From Gari tellinella (lineage: Eukaryota; Mollusca; Bivalvia; Cardiida; Psammobiidae): a stretch of DNA of 64,000 nucleotides. Position 1 is the first letter of the stretch. Each line of letters opens with the position of its first letter. Positions 9,966-19,589 of the stretch are shown piece by piece. The stretch lies in assembly GCA_922989275.2 (NCBI GenBank), contig OV277859.1, positions 83,076,198 to 83,140,197 on the forward strand, read 5' to 3'. The translations under genes were made by a program, and so were the position numbers. Under the pieces are notes generated by a model. That model was not told the origin of the DNA and did not search any database. It saw only the letters and a list, made by a program, of their open reading frames with translations.

Positions 9966-10401
9966 CATTCGCCTGTCTCATATATCGAAGGCAAAGTGGT
10001 GTTTATACAGAGGAATATTTGTTCAGCAATTACTACACTGTAAGCATTGTATCTTGTCAGTTAACTATCAATTCAATGTAAAATTACATCGCATTCATAG
10101 CCGAACAAATGCTGGTCTAAAAGAAACTGTTCCCACCATTTGCAAAAGTCCATATAGTCGGGGAATATGTAAGCTATAATTATGTATGTATGACGTGATA
10201 GTTCTATTGTAAGCAATGTAGACGCAGAATACAGTTTCAACAGTTAAACATATCTCACGAAGTTAAAGGGTTATACGCACCTGGTCAAGAGGGAACTAAA
10301 GTCTCTTAACTTCACTTGAAACTACAAGAAAACTCTAGTGTTACAGTCACTTAACATAAGGCATCATACATGATGTTAAATAGTAGTTGGAGTAGTATTA
10401 T
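9966..10401. other. Unique spacer
   Basis: Nothing recognised. Confidence 0.3.
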
Positions 10402-10534
10402 CCCTCTGATCAGGGTCTATACTGTTTGTCATTTTGAAATATATTGTAAAAAAACAACCTTAAATAGTCAAAATGGACTAGACTTATTTTGAATTTGGAA
10501 TTGTCCATTAATAGTTTCAGGGGTGAATGAGTTA
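10402..10534 (+). mobile_element. Family D right half, starting at the hairpin tip
   Basis: Begins abruptly with CCCTCTGATCAGGGTC, the right hairpin arm, then TACTGTTTGTCATTTTG, AATAGTCAAAATGGAC and GGGGTGAATGAGTTA. Nothing of the left arm or left shell remains. Confidence 0.85.
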
Positions 10535-10539
10535 TAATT

Positions 10540-10884
10540 TAGTGAACTATGTAAATATTTTAGGCTAACATCTGTATTGACTGAGATTGTTATTGAATAG
10601 TTGGGAAAATATTGTTAAAGGTGACACAATGCACAAGGTATTACAACCTAGTAGCCTTTTCTTTCGGAACACCTCTGCCAAATACGTCATGCTGAAATGG
10701 TGCAATCTGAAGAAAATGATTGAAATACTTCGAATACGTAGTTTTAAGAAAATTACTGATCTGTTTGACAACGTATTTTATGAAACATTACAGTTTTTGC
10801 GTAATCATTTACTATCATGATATCGGCTACTAAAACGCTGCCCACTGCATATTTTCCTTTTCGTTTGATGAAACGTCTTAAATT
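10540..10884. other. Unique spacer
   Basis: Overlapping open frames on both strands at 10565-10820; no recognisable domain. Confidence 0.3.
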
Positions 10885-10885
10885 A

Positions 10886-11133
10886 CAGTTGAGAAAACGT
10901 TATTCTTTCCCGTTTAAAGGCAAACGAAACGCAAATGCAACTTGCATTAAAATAGGTAAAATGACAACTTTTCACAATTTTGACGGCTGATTTTGAATTG
11001 ACTAGCAATCAGTTTGGAGCCTGATCAGACGCCGGGTTACCCGGCGTCTGATCTGGCTTCAACCAGTTTGCAATGGAAAAAATAGTTTTAGCGTAAACGC
11101 GTTTATTGGGAAAGAATAGCGTTTTTTCCATTA
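10886..11133 (+). mobile_element. Family A MITE, complete but diverged ends
   Basis: Left end CAGTTGAGAAAACGTTATTC, right end AGCGTTTTTTCCATTA. Core-1 hairpin at 11006-11071 with GGGTTACCC tip. TA at 10884-10885 and 11134-11135. Confidence 0.88.
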
Positions 11134-11453
11134 TAATTATGTCATTCGGTTTTGTTCCTGGCTTACTCTGATCAGGGTCCAAAAAAGACCAAAATATTAG
11201 CTAATATCAATATACTCGTGATTAGCTGTAAAAATCCTACTCAAGTCGTGCAAGGTTCCTCTTTGCTTGATAACACATCGTTCACACGTGTTCAATCTAA
11301 TTATTTGATATGATAAGGTATTGACTCTTTGTTGTAGTGTCTGTAGGCAGTGTTCGATACAACACGTCTCAAGAGTATTCGTAATGATTTTATGCCAGGG
11401 CCGAATCATGTCGTACTCGGATACTCTTCATCATTGTAACGTTTGCTCCTGTT

Positions 11454-11691
11454 TAACTCATTCACACATGAGAGGTCAAATAGACGAGTCCAGTCAACAA
11501 TAAAATCTAGTTCATGATTGACAATTTAGGGTTGATTTTAACAATATATTACAAAATGTCAAATTATGCAGACTCTGATCAGAGGGTCATCTGGTGAAGA
11601 TAATACGCTGTTTGCATAAGACAAGAGTACTCTTCACAGGTACACGGCTTATTTTTGACGAGTATACTCGTCGCTAGGGTTGAATGTGTTA
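11454..11691 (-). mobile_element. Family D MITE, degraded hairpin
   Basis: TAACTCATTCACACATGAG at one end and TATACTCGTCGCTAGGG, TTGAATGTGTTA at the other. GACTCTGATCAGAGGGTC is kept from the hairpin, the rest is diverged. Confidence 0.75.
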
Positions 11692-11797
11692 GGCCTTATT
11701 ATAATGTGGGATTATACCGCAGGTTTTCAATGGAATATTCCTCTTTCGAAAAGCGACCATGTATGGAACTTGTCAAAAGTAAAACAACAAGTCCGTG

Positions 11798-11861
11798 GTT
11801 CAAATCCTGAACAGGGAGCTTCTTAAGGAGCCCGCTGGGTCAGGGTTTTCTGTGTTTGTTC
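11798..11861 (+). mobile_element. Degenerate D-type hairpin
   Basis: TCCTGAACAGGGAGCTTC, TTAA, GGAGCCCGCTGGGTCAGGG and TTCTGTGTTTG keep the D hairpin outline only. Confidence 0.5.
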
Positions 11862-11884
11862 AATCCACACATATTCGTTTCCAG

Positions 11885-12142
11885 CACATTATGGTCGAAC
11901 CTTTTGAACTTCATTGACGCATATCCACGTCCTTTGGAACCATGTGAAGAGTACACTTGTCCTATATGAAAACAATGCATACCAAGATCAGAGGGCTCTT
12001 CGAGGAGCCCTCTGATGATGGTTTGCATTGTTTATTATTTTGACATTAATCATAAAACACAGTCCCAAATAGTAATAAAATTGACTAGACATTATTATAA
12101 ACTGGAATTGTCAATTCAGTGACGTTTCAGGGTTGAATGAGC
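11885..12142 (+). mobile_element. Family D MITE
   Basis: Hairpin at about 11968-12034 has arms AAACAATGCAT and TTTGCATTGTTT where other copies have AAACAGTGTA and TACACTGTTT, a paired change. GAGGGCTCTTCGAGGAGCCCTC is the tip (a 4-base TTCG-like loop). The tail GTTTCAGGGTTGAATGAG is standard D. Confidence 0.85.
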
Positions 12143-12317
12143 TCTGAAGGTTCGGGAAGAATGGAGCAGGGCAGATCTGCAGCAATGTCATACAGTATCT
12201 TATGACACTCTGCCTTCCGTTTTATTGGAAATACTAGATTCGTGCAAGCAGAAAATATTTTGGTTTATTTCGGATCTAACAAAGCTGCGTCATTCCTTTT
12301 AATCCACATGTAAAGGC

Positions 12318-12533
12318 TTAACCCCTATGCTGCACCAGCGTGACTCGTCCGTCATTTGCTAACAGTTTGGATCCAGATCAGACGCCGAGTTCTCGGCGTC
12401 TGATCTGGGTCCAAACTGTTTGCAAATCATGTTAATGATTCCTTGTTTTAGATAAAACATAAATTTAATTTTGAAAATTACAGACGACAATTTTTCAAGC
12501 AGACGATAATAAAGCGTTTCAATGGGGTTTACG
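12318..12533 (-). mobile_element. Family C MITE
   Basis: CTTAACCCCTATGCTGC start, core-1 hairpin 12361-12420 (AACAGTTTGGATCC, CAGACGCCGA, GTTC, TCGGCGTCTG) with one mismatch, then TTGAAAATTACAGACGAC, CAAGCAGACGATAATAAAGC and a GGGTTTAC end. Confidence 0.85.
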
Positions 12534-13010
12534 GTGTTATTGGCAGAGAGGGTCTTAAGCCTCTAAGCGGGTTTGGGTCGCGATCGGTGTTAGTTCTGTA
12601 ACAAGTGTGAAGCCGCGATATAATACGTTTTGTAAGCAAAATTGGATTTTCGTATTAAACCACACCAAACAATAAATTATGGTGGAAAAGCGGGGGAAAT
12701 CTGATCGCCTGCTGTAGAGAAGATTTATTCGCACGGCGAAACTTATCCAAAGACGCACTAATCCTGGAACAAATTGCTTCGTCAATAGTATTCGTCACGA
12801 CGGGGGACAGCAAGTACATTGCAGTTTCATCTTTCAACCCAACACGCGGTCTTGTAGGTTGTTTTATGCAATTGGCCTTATCATTGGTCTTAACCTATAT
12901 AGAGTCTCTTTAAGGGTCATTCAAGGCTTGACTTTTTATGTCACCTGCTGTAGGCAGAGGTGACATTTACGGGTCACTTTTGTATATCGTCTGGTGTCGT
13001 GGTTGCTTTA
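12534..13010. other. Unique spacer with a small inverted repeat
   Basis: ATGTCACCT (12938-12946) and AGGTGACAT (12958-12966) pair perfectly around an 11-base loop. Open frames at 12555-12837 minus show no domain. Confidence 0.4.
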
Positions 13011-13080
13011 AAGCAGATGAAAATAAAGCAGAAAACTTCCCTTAAGGAGATATTTGGTTTACGTTCATATTGCTTTAACT
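13011..13080. mobile_element. Degenerate E-type hairpin
   Basis: TTTAAAGCAGATGAAAATAA, GCAGAAAACTTCCC, TTAAGGAGATATTTGG and ATTGCTTTAACTT keep the E hairpin outline. Confidence 0.6.
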
Positions 13081-13094
13081 TTCCTTTGCCTCAT

Positions 13095-13290
13095 TTACCC
13101 CATTACCCCATAGCCCCTTTCTAGTTTTGAAGACAGGTGACCACTTAAAGCATGTTTAAAGTAAAGTAGAACATTCTGCTTTACTTTCAGCCTGCTTTAA
13201 GATATTATCTGCTAGAATATAGAAAATATTTCTTATACTAGATATTCATGACTGGACAAAGTAGCCCGGGAACAATTTTCCAACTTTAAT
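13095..13290 (-). mobile_element. Family B MITE with deleted hairpin tip
   Basis: Starts TTACCCCATTACCCCATAG. The hairpin lacks the 14 tip bases: GTAAAGTAGAA joins directly to CATTCTGCTTTAC. The left B half is truncated after CTGGACAAAGTAG. Confidence 0.82.
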
Positions 13291-13610
13291 GTAGGGAGAG
13301 TTCATTGCAAATATCAAGGCATAAATGGTTTTAAAAGATCATCATTGGTTCATCGTAATGGTTGGTGTTTGGCGGTATTGTCAATTGAAGCTAAGACGTA
13401 CTGGTAACAGTGGGTTTTACATTATACGTTTACAATTCAACGACAGTCCTTTTATTGTTGTAACCATAGTGTATCTCTATTTGTCAACGCTCTAGATCAC
13501 AATCAGTTGCTAGCTTACACTATCTCTGAACCGACACAACCTGTTTTGTACGTAACTTCTCCCAAAATCTTTTAAAACCATTTCCATGCTTAGGGCGACT
13601 TGGATAGTAT
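13291..13610. other. Unique spacer
   Basis: Nothing recognised. Confidence 0.3.
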
Positions 13611-13617
13611 CTGCTAA

Positions 13618-13792
13618 CATATTGAATCCAGCTTATAAACCGGATTGACCGGTGTCTGATCAGGTGCAAAACTGTTTGACACTCGTAATAAGTTTTTCTG
13701 CTTATGTTCAATGCTTGTTTACTTATTTCTAACTAATTTGCAGACGGGATTTTTGAAGCAGACGATATTTTAGCGCTATAAGGGTTTAAAGG
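13618..13792 (-). mobile_element. Family C MITE, degraded left arm
   Basis: CGGTGTCTGATCAGGTGCAAAACTG forms the right arm, followed by TTTGACACTCGTAATAAG, GCAGACGGGATTTTTGAAG, CAGACGATATTTTAGCGC and AAGGGTTTAA. Confidence 0.7.
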
Positions 13793-13867
13793 CGACAAAG
13801 CCTTAAGAAGGGAAGCTTGGACAGGGTTAACGAGCTGAAAAATACTGATGCGGCAGATAATGTTGCT

Positions 13868-14115
13868 TAAGCCTTATCCTGGTGTGATTATCAACAGTTA
13901 CAAAATTATCGTCTGCAAAATGTTTCAATTTCAGTTTCATTATCTAATGTAAAGGCAATTTTTATACTAGTGTGAAACAGTTTTGGATCCAAATCAGACG
14001 CCGGGTATCTCGGCGTCTGATCTGGACCCAAACTGTTTGTCAAAAGACAGGCAAATCGCGTTTGACAGAATAAGAAATAAAGTTGTAGGGTAGCGTCGGA
14101 CGGGTATGTTATCAA
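13868..14115 (+). mobile_element. Family C MITE
   Basis: TTATCGTCTGCAAAATGTTTC leads to a core-1 hairpin at 13974-14039 (tip GCCGGGTATCTCGGC). The right flank is short and the end is diverged. Confidence 0.7.
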
Positions 14116-14715
14116 ATAAAACGGTAAGGGGGTTCTTTACAGAAGATTTTTCCCTCGTGAATAACAATGGCATAAACATAAATAAAAGCTTCGTAATCAT
14201 GATGACGCGAACGCTTCTTTTGTTTTCAAGCGCCAGTGCGTGTACTAACTAAACCTTATTGTACAAGGTGGACAATGGCTGCCAACAGGGCACAGTATAG
14301 ACCCAGATTAAACGCTGTGAAATATATCCCCTTGTCTTATTCCAATGTAATTCCATCATGGGAATTATCGTCTACAAAATTAGACCTTATTAATTTCACT
14401 TCAGCAAAGATGCAGACGACAATTTCAAAGCAGACGACAGTGTGGGGATCAGAACAAGGGCTTACAAAGGCAATAGTTGTCACCTTATTTTGAAATAAAG
14501 CGAACTATTTGTTTGAAGTAGGATACTTTACCCCGCGCATTCTTGTGTAAATCAGCTAAATAAATAGGAAGAATTCAGCTCCTGGTTTTTGTTGAAATCG
14601 ACACTGACAGTTACGCAATTTCCATTCTTAGAAGAAATAATGAAATGCACCGAGTAAAACCCAACAATAACAACCTCTCGAAGAGCGGCTCGTATTCGAT
14701 TCATTTGACTTGGGA
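14116..14715. other. Mostly unique, with a C terminal fragment
   Basis: GATGCAGACGACAATTTC and AAAGCAGACGACAGTG at 14408-14443 belong to the distal end of family C. The 85-codon frame at 14236-14493 runs through that fragment and is not a gene. Confidence 0.45.
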
Positions 14716-14718
14716 CTG

Positions 14719-14792
14719 CTTAAATCATGCAGGATATAAGTATATCAGAAAGCTCCATTAGGAGCTTTCTTCTTTACTTTCACTCTGCTTCC
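14719..14792. mobile_element. E-type hairpin, diverged
   Basis: TTAAATCATGCAGGATATAAG, CAGAAAGCTCC, ATTA, GGAGCTTTCTTC, TTTCACTCTGCTT. It directly precedes the G element at 14799. Confidence 0.75.
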
Positions 14793-14798
14793 ACTTTT

Positions 14799-14978
14799 CA
14801 GGGCTCTAGATAAGGGGAGTATTTCACAAACTAAAATCTGAATTTCTGCATTAAACCCTATGGTGTCACTACTCATTAGAATCGTCTCTTTGAGACGATT
14901 CTAATGAGTAGTGACATTATAGGATTTGGTGATGAAATAAGTGAGAAAGTGTTTTACTCCCTCTTATCTGGAGCCCCG
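14799..14978 (+). mobile_element. Family G MITE, complete
   Basis: CAGGGCTCTAGATAAG at the left and CTTATCTGGAGCCCCG at the right, flanked by ACTTTT on both sides (14793-14798, 14979-14984). A perfect hairpin with 25-bp arms (14864-14888, 14892-14916) and a TTT loop sits in the middle; arms read TGTCACTACTCATTAG and so on. Target length resembles hAT-like or related elements, but that placement is inference. Confidence 0.9.
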
Positions 14979-15057
14979 ACTTTTACAATTAACGAGTCCT
15001 TGTAAGCCATGTCGTACAGAACATGTAGTTGCAGGGTCAACTGTTACAGGGCATATG

Positions 15058-15288
15058 TTACTCTTTCTCCCGAAAAATACGTTTATACTAAAACAATTAT
15101 CTCTATTGCAAACAGTTTAGAGTCTGATCAGAAGCCCGGTAACCCGGCGTCTGAGCAGGCTCCAGAATGTATGCCAGTCAAATTCAGCTGGATCAACATT
15201 TTCTATAGGTTGTCATTTTCTCCATTTCATAACATTGTGTTTACCTTTAGTTTCGTTTAAACGGGAAGGGATAGCATCTTCTCCACTG
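15058..15288 (-). mobile_element. Family A MITE, diverged left end
   Basis: Right end GGGATAGCATCTTCTCCACTG is clear; the left end is reduced to TTACTCTTTCTCCC. Core-1 hairpin at about 15108-15172 with tip CCCGGTAACCCGG. Confidence 0.8.
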
Positions 15289-15434
15289 TGCCACCTTTGC
15301 TCTGACAGAATCTGGCTCTTCCGTACTATCGTATCATAGTTTATTAGTTTCTAATCTCATGCCAATTATTAGTACATTTATTAAAGAAGTCATTATACCC
15401 GTCGCTTGCTTGTTAAATATTCCCTCCTATTCCA
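15289..15434. other. Unique spacer
   Basis: Nothing recognised. Confidence 0.3.
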
Positions 15435-15753
15435 TATGTTATGTAATTGAAGCATCCATCTTTATTTTCAGTGATACAGTGGAGAAAACGTTATTCTTTC
15501 CCACTTAACGCGTTTACGCTAACACTATTATCTCCATTGCAAACAGTTCGGAGCCAGATCAGACGCCGGGTAACCCGGCGTCTGATCAGGCTCCAAACGG
15601 TTTGCCACTCAGCTTAATATCAATAGTCAGAATTGTGAAAAAGTTGTTATTTTCTACATTTTAATGCATTGCGTTTGCGTTTCGTTTGCGTTTAAACATT
15701 TTCTCCACTGTATTAAATGTAATTGAAGCATCCATCTCTAACGATCAGCGATA
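15435..15753 (+). repeat. 42-bp direct repeats bordering an A element
   Basis: Left copy 15435-15476 and right copy 15711-15753 abut the A element on each side. Both start and end with TA. 21 bases are identical (ATGTAATTGAAGCATCC and four more); the remainder is similar, ending CAGTGATA/CAGCGATA. Confidence 0.8.
15477..15710 (-). mobile_element. Family A MITE, complete
   Basis: CAGTGGAGAAAACGTTATTC to ATTTTCTCCACTG, 234 bp. Core-1 hairpin at 15539-15604 with perfect GGGTAACCC tip. The right terminal repeat is shortened (TTTAAACATTTTCTCC). Confidence 0.93.
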
Positions 15754-16072
15754 CTGTATCTTGTAGAAGGTCTGTCAGTTCATCTCCAGGTTTTGCTCTC
15801 GCTCTTCGGAATGCTTTTCTTCTTATCATTATAGCGATTTCTCTGTCGACTTTATCACTCCTATCAGTTGGCAACTTGGAGAGAAAGGTCTGGGCTTCAC
15901 ACAGTACAAGACAAATGGAGCATTCGGTTTCCTCATTTCACACAATTTGCTCGAAAACACCTGGTTGTTTCTACCATTAAAAACATTCATGTTTGGTATT
16001 GCTGTATGTAATTCCAAGTGGACAATTTCATTTTCCAACTTATTTCAAATCTAGTTCGTTCCCTAAATATTA
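15754..16072. other. Unique spacer
   Basis: Overlapping frames on both strands (15723-15980 plus, 15829-16038 minus); no domain recognised. Confidence 0.3.
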
Positions 16073-16127
16073 AGGGTTGATTTTAACAACAGGTCGCAAA
16101 CAGTGTAGACCCTGATAAGAACATATC
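16073..16127 (-). mobile_element. Family D fragment ending inside the hairpin
   Basis: AGGGTTGATTTTAACAAC then CGCAAACAGTGTAGACC and CTGATAAGAA. It is the outer part of a minus D copy and stops in the left arm. Confidence 0.6.
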
Positions 16128-16252
16128 TTATATGCCAGCGCATATCTTAAATGATACGTATTGATAGAAATAAATCGTAAAACTTTTCAAAAATATTTCA
16201 AATTTCGACATTCGATTGCAATGCATTTGCATTTAGTTTTGTTTGAACTGGA

Positions 16253-16499
16253 CAGGGCTGCCATTTCTCCGAATTTTTCCTAAGTCTTCGGATTTTATCC
16301 TAGCAGATGGTAGCTTAAAACAGGCTGAAAGTAAAGCAGAATGCGCCTTAAGGCGCATTCTGCTTTACTTTCAACCTGTTTTAAGCAGGCATGTGTCTTC
16401 AAAACAAGAAACAGACTATAGGGTAAAGGTACGATTAGTAAAATTGCGTCTGAAAATTTGAAATCTTAGGATTTTTATGATAAACTTATGGCAACCCTG
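16253..16499 (+). mobile_element. Family J shell carrying B-type hairpin and right end
   Basis: CAGGGCTGCCATTTCTCC at the left and TTATGGCAACCCTG at the right, with ACTGGA on both sides (16247-16252, 16500-16505). Inside lies family B sequence: TCCTAGCAGATGGTAGC, the core-2 hairpin and GACTATAGGGTAAAGG. B's own left end is absent, so this is either a B insertion that lost its left side or a hairpin transfer into the J shell. Confidence 0.82.
16314..16385. repeat. 72-bp core-2 hairpin, no loop
   Basis: Arms 16314-16349 and 16350-16385 meet at GCGCCTTAAGGCGC. The single mismatch is at CAGGCTG/CAACCTG, the position that is mismatched in nearly all B copies. Confidence 0.92.
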
Positions 16500-16505
16500 A
16501 CTGGA

Positions 16506-16720
16506 ACAAATAAGCTCTTCTCTACTGGGACTCTACGTGTTTTACAATGTTGTTTACGTATATCTTATTTAAGATTCAAGACCCATGGTAAAGTACAAGG
16601 TTGCGGTATTTCACGCGCCGGTCTGCATTAATTGTTAATACTATTATTCAGTGTCAGGGTAGTGTTAACCATATATTACATTATGTGCTTTTTCCTGGAC
16701 TGTTACACAAACATGACGGC
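16506..16720. other. Unique spacer
   Basis: Nothing recognised. Confidence 0.3.
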
Positions 16721-16972
16721 TTAACCCTTTCCCCCTAGAAGCGCCTTTTGGGGGATATGATTTATTCCTCCGCTGAAGAAAATAGTTCCAATTTAATCAG
16801 CCATGAAAATATAGTATAGGGAATATTTTTCTATATTTTAGCACATGGAAGCGTAAAGCTGGCTGAAAGTAAAGCAGAATGCGCCTTAATGCGCATTTTG
16901 CTTTACTTTCATCCTGCTTTAAGTGGTAAACTATCTTCAATACTAGAAATAGGCTATCAGGTAAAGGGTTAA
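16721..16972 (+). mobile_element. Family B MITE, complete
   Basis: TTAA at 16721-16724 and 16969-16972. CCCTTTCCCCCTAG at the left and CAGGTAAAGGG at the right. Hairpin 16856-16923: GCGCCTTAATGCGC tip with a displaced base, right arm TCATCCTGCTTTAAG. The TTAA target and CCC/GGG ends resemble piggyBac-type elements. Confidence 0.93.
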
Positions 16973-17041
16973 GCCAGAGTAATGTACAGTGAAGAAGACG
17001 TTATAATTTCCAGTTTACACGAATCTAAACGCAAATTCAAT

Positions 17042-17234
17042 CAGGGCTCCAGATGAGAGGGAGTAAACTGCACAAATCCAACACTTTCTCACTTATTTTA
17101 GCATCAAATCCTATTGTGTTACTACTCATTAGAATTGTCTCGACGAGACAATTCTAATGAGTAGTGACACCATAGGGTTTAAAGCAGAAATAAAGATTTT
17201 AGTTTTTGAAATACTCCCATTATCTGGAGCTCTG
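17042..17234 (-). mobile_element. Family G MITE, complete
   Basis: CAGGGCTCCAGATGAG to TATCTGGAGCTCTG, flanked by TCAAT (17037-17041, 17235-17239). Hairpin arms 17119-17141 and 17145-17167 with a GAC loop. Compared with the copy at 14864 the arms read AATTGTCTC/GAGACAATT instead of AATCGTCTC/GAGACGATT, a compensated base pair. Confidence 0.9.
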
Positions 17235-17299
17235 TCAATACACTAAATGTAAAACATGACATGTTTCTTGCAGTTCAGGTTGATAATTTATTGTAATCT

Positions 17300-17453
17300 G
17301 AGTGTCAAACCCGGCGTTTGACGAGTCTCTACTGTTTGCCACTCATACTAAAATGAATACAAAATGTAGTCAGACATTTCTGAAAATTTGACATATTCTA
17401 CATGTTTTTGCAATTCGTCTGCGTTTCAACAAGAAATAATGTAGAAGTCACTG
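17300..17453 (-). mobile_element. Family A MITE, strongly diverged
   Basis: ACTGTTTGCCACTCATAC, TGAAAATTTGACATATTC, CGTCTGCGTTTCAACAAG and GTAGAAGTCACTG follow A in order. The hairpin is reduced to CCCGGCGTTTGACGAGTC. Confidence 0.65.
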
Positions 17454-17492
17454 AATATAGAAACGCAACGATCTCTGTAGGCATGTTTACTT

Positions 17493-17575
17493 TTTAATGG
17501 AGGACGGATATAATACAGAAATCTCCTACAGTGCATTTTGTATTACTCTTGCCCTGCACTAAACTGTCACCCAAG
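17493..17575. mobile_element. Degenerate E-type hairpin
   Basis: TAATGGAGGACGGATATAAT, ACAGAAATCTCCTAC and GCATTTTGTATTAC, TTGCCCTGCACTAAAC outline the TAATGCAG subtype. Confidence 0.5.
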
Positions 17576-17579
17576 GATG

Positions 17580-18005
17580 TAAATGATTGCCAATTCATTC
17601 TTATGATCGATCGCTTAATGCAAATTTACTGTACGAAAACGGACGTATTGGTATTACATTCCCGCATTGGCTTTCAAAATTGGAGATAATATTTTTTCCA
17701 ATATTGATAATTATTTTTTCTAAAACAAACGACAAATGCATTGTTACCGTTCGGATTTTTTGTACGTTCAGAGTTTAATTTCGCGAGCTTATTAACAATA
17801 ACACCGACCTGCGAGCACCTGTGGCCAATGTAATGCCAATTTACCGACAAATACTCTTCATTAAAGGGGGAGTGAAAAAAGAGATTTGCTCAAGAGCAAT
17901 GATTACAATTAGCGTTAACATAATGCGCTCGTAAACTCTACTATTAATTCTCGCTAATACGACATCTCAATGGAAGACTCGATGATGGCTTTAAGACATG
18001 TAAGT
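17580..18005. other. Unique spacer
   Basis: Nothing recognised. Confidence 0.3.
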
Positions 18006-18008
18006 TTA

Positions 18009-18076
18009 AAGAATGTTGAAAGTAAAGCAGAAAGCTCCTTTCGGAGCTTTCTGCTTTACTTCCAACCTGTTTTAAG
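18009..18076. mobile_element. Family E hairpin core
   Basis: GTTGAAAGTAAAGCAG, AAAGCTCC, TTTC, GGAGCTTTCTGC, TTTACTTCCAAC; one mismatch in 24-bp inner arms. No clear terminal repeats. Confidence 0.85.
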
Positions 18077-18079
18077 CTA

Positions 18080-18438
18080 ATACCAACCTTTTATTAATAT
18101 ACCGTAGACGAGTATGATTTGACATGGTCGTTAAAGTGTGTGTTTACTGTATTTAACGTATCTTTGCTAATCAGAATGAAAATTGCCTGATAAGATAGCA
18201 ATGATATGCTTCATTTACCGTACCATCAGACCGTAGCCAATCACAGCGTCTTGCCCGTAGCCTATCACTTTACATACAAATACATACACATTATAATAGT
18301 ACCTGTTAATAGTTTATCTTAACTTCTTCAAACACAACCTTTTTACTTTATGATTACTTTTATGACCCTCATACTGAATAAAGATACGAGACTTTTAATA
18401 GGTCGCTGGGGTTTAGTAACAAAATGTCAATTGATTAT
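18080..18438. other. Unique spacer
   Basis: A 15-base motif (CCGTA.CAATCAC-like: GTAGCCAATCACAGCG, GTAGCCTATCACTTT) occurs twice at about 18232-18268. Otherwise nothing. Confidence 0.3.
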
Positions 18439-18675
18439 TTTACCCTTTCACTGTCAAATGTTTCGTGAGATTTTTACCCCTTCACCGTATCATTGTCGTC
18501 TGCTTCAATTTTGTTGTTTGCAATATCGTTTCAATGTTGAAAAATAAAGCAGTATGCCTGAAGAAGTTTCAAAACGCATGTCAAACAGTTTCGATCCTTA
18601 TCAGACGCGGCGTCAGATCAGGATCCAAACTGTTTGCAAAGTCGCCTTTTGGGGCCATTAGTAGTGAAAGAGTAG
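18439..18675 (+). mobile_element. Family C MITE with collapsed hairpin tip
   Basis: TACCCTTTCACTGTC start, CATTGTCGTCTGCTTC, GCATGTCAAACAGTTTC, GCCTTTTGGGGCCATTAG and GTGAAAGAGTA end. The tip reads CAGACGC|GGCGTCAGATC: the CGCGTTACGC loop is gone, leaving a shorter palindrome. Confidence 0.85.
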
Positions 18676-18679
18676 TATT

Positions 18680-19060
18680 CACAAGATTTCAAAAGTGGTC
18701 GCTCGTCTTCGACATTTGGTCGGTTAGTGGAGGCTGGACTATAATGTATCGAGGGATCGTCAGTTATCGATTGTTTTTCACCTGGCGCACCTGGGTCCTG
18801 TCGACCAAGTGCAGTCATTATGAAGTACACTTCCCTGCGTGACTCCTCATTAGATCTTGTAAAATTGGCTGCCCTTTTATTACTAGGTGTTTATTTCGTC
18901 TCTCCCTTAGGCAAGGTGGGTGGGGCAAGACTTTGATCATCATTTGGGAAAATTATACACTACGTTAACGTCGTTCTATTTGCGTTAATGACGATATTTG
19001 GTATCTGCTTGACTCGGGTATGCGTTTAACTGAATAACATGTGCAAAACCATTAAATTTT
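18680..19060. other. Unique spacer
   Basis: The 125-codon frame at 18465-18842 plus begins inside the C copy and runs into unique DNA; with no domain, I treat it as spurious. Confidence 0.35.
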
Positions 19061-19063
19061 GGC

Positions 19064-19205
19064 ATCTGATCTTGACCTGAACCATTTCAGACACTAGTGG
19101 GGTGCTGGTTTTGGTTTGCTAGTGTTTTTTTGCGATATTTTAAAGTAAGCAGACGATATATTTGAAGCAGACGATACATTCAGTCGTCTAAAGGACCCGG
19201 ATCTG
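19064..19205 (-). mobile_element. Family C right part, degraded
   Basis: GCATCTGATCTTGACCTG, CCATTTCAGACACTAG and AGCAGACGATATATTTGAAG, CAGACGATACATTCAG keep the C order; the left arm is missing. Confidence 0.5.
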
Positions 19206-19209
19206 ATGT

Positions 19210-19530
19210 GACAGAAGATGAAGCTGAGGACTCCAATGCTTCATTAGCTATTTTAGCAATAAACTCAAGACATCTGATAATAAACAGGAGTAATTTGATA
19301 GAAAGCAAGCCTCAGGTTTTACTCTGTCACACACTGACAAAGACGAGTTTTAGGGTGCAGTGTCGTGAAATTGCAATAAAAATATGGTGACAAAATATTT
19401 TAATGCAAAACTGGGTGATGATAAAAGTACCCCTGGTAATGAAAAACCTATCAATATAAGAAGACTGTTAACTCAATATTTAACGACTATATTAAAGAGA
19501 TATATACGGGTTTTATTAATGGCAAGTCGA
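19210..19530. other. Unique spacer
   Basis: 60-codon frame at 19208-19390 plus, acidic start (MTEDEAEDSNAS), no domain recognised. Confidence 0.25.
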
Positions 19531-19585
19531 AGCTTAATGCAGAAAGCTTCCAGAGGAAGCTTTCTGCATTACGTTTGTCCTGCAT
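19531..19585. mobile_element. E-type hairpin, TAATGCAG subtype
   Basis: Perfect 17-bp arms 19535-19551 and 19555-19571 with AGA loop. The tip is GCTTCC/GGAAGC, one base pair longer on both sides than GCTCC/GGAGC elsewhere. Confidence 0.88.
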
Positions 19586-19589
19586 GAAT

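Noticed and set aside
11790..11815. GGTTCAAATCC, a tRNA B-box-like motif
   Set aside because: No A box at the right distance and no cloverleaf can be drawn.
18465..18842. 125-codon open frame, one of the longest in the window
   Set aside because: It starts inside a C element and runs through its hairpin (NACQTV.. and SGSKLFAK are repeat translations). No domain.
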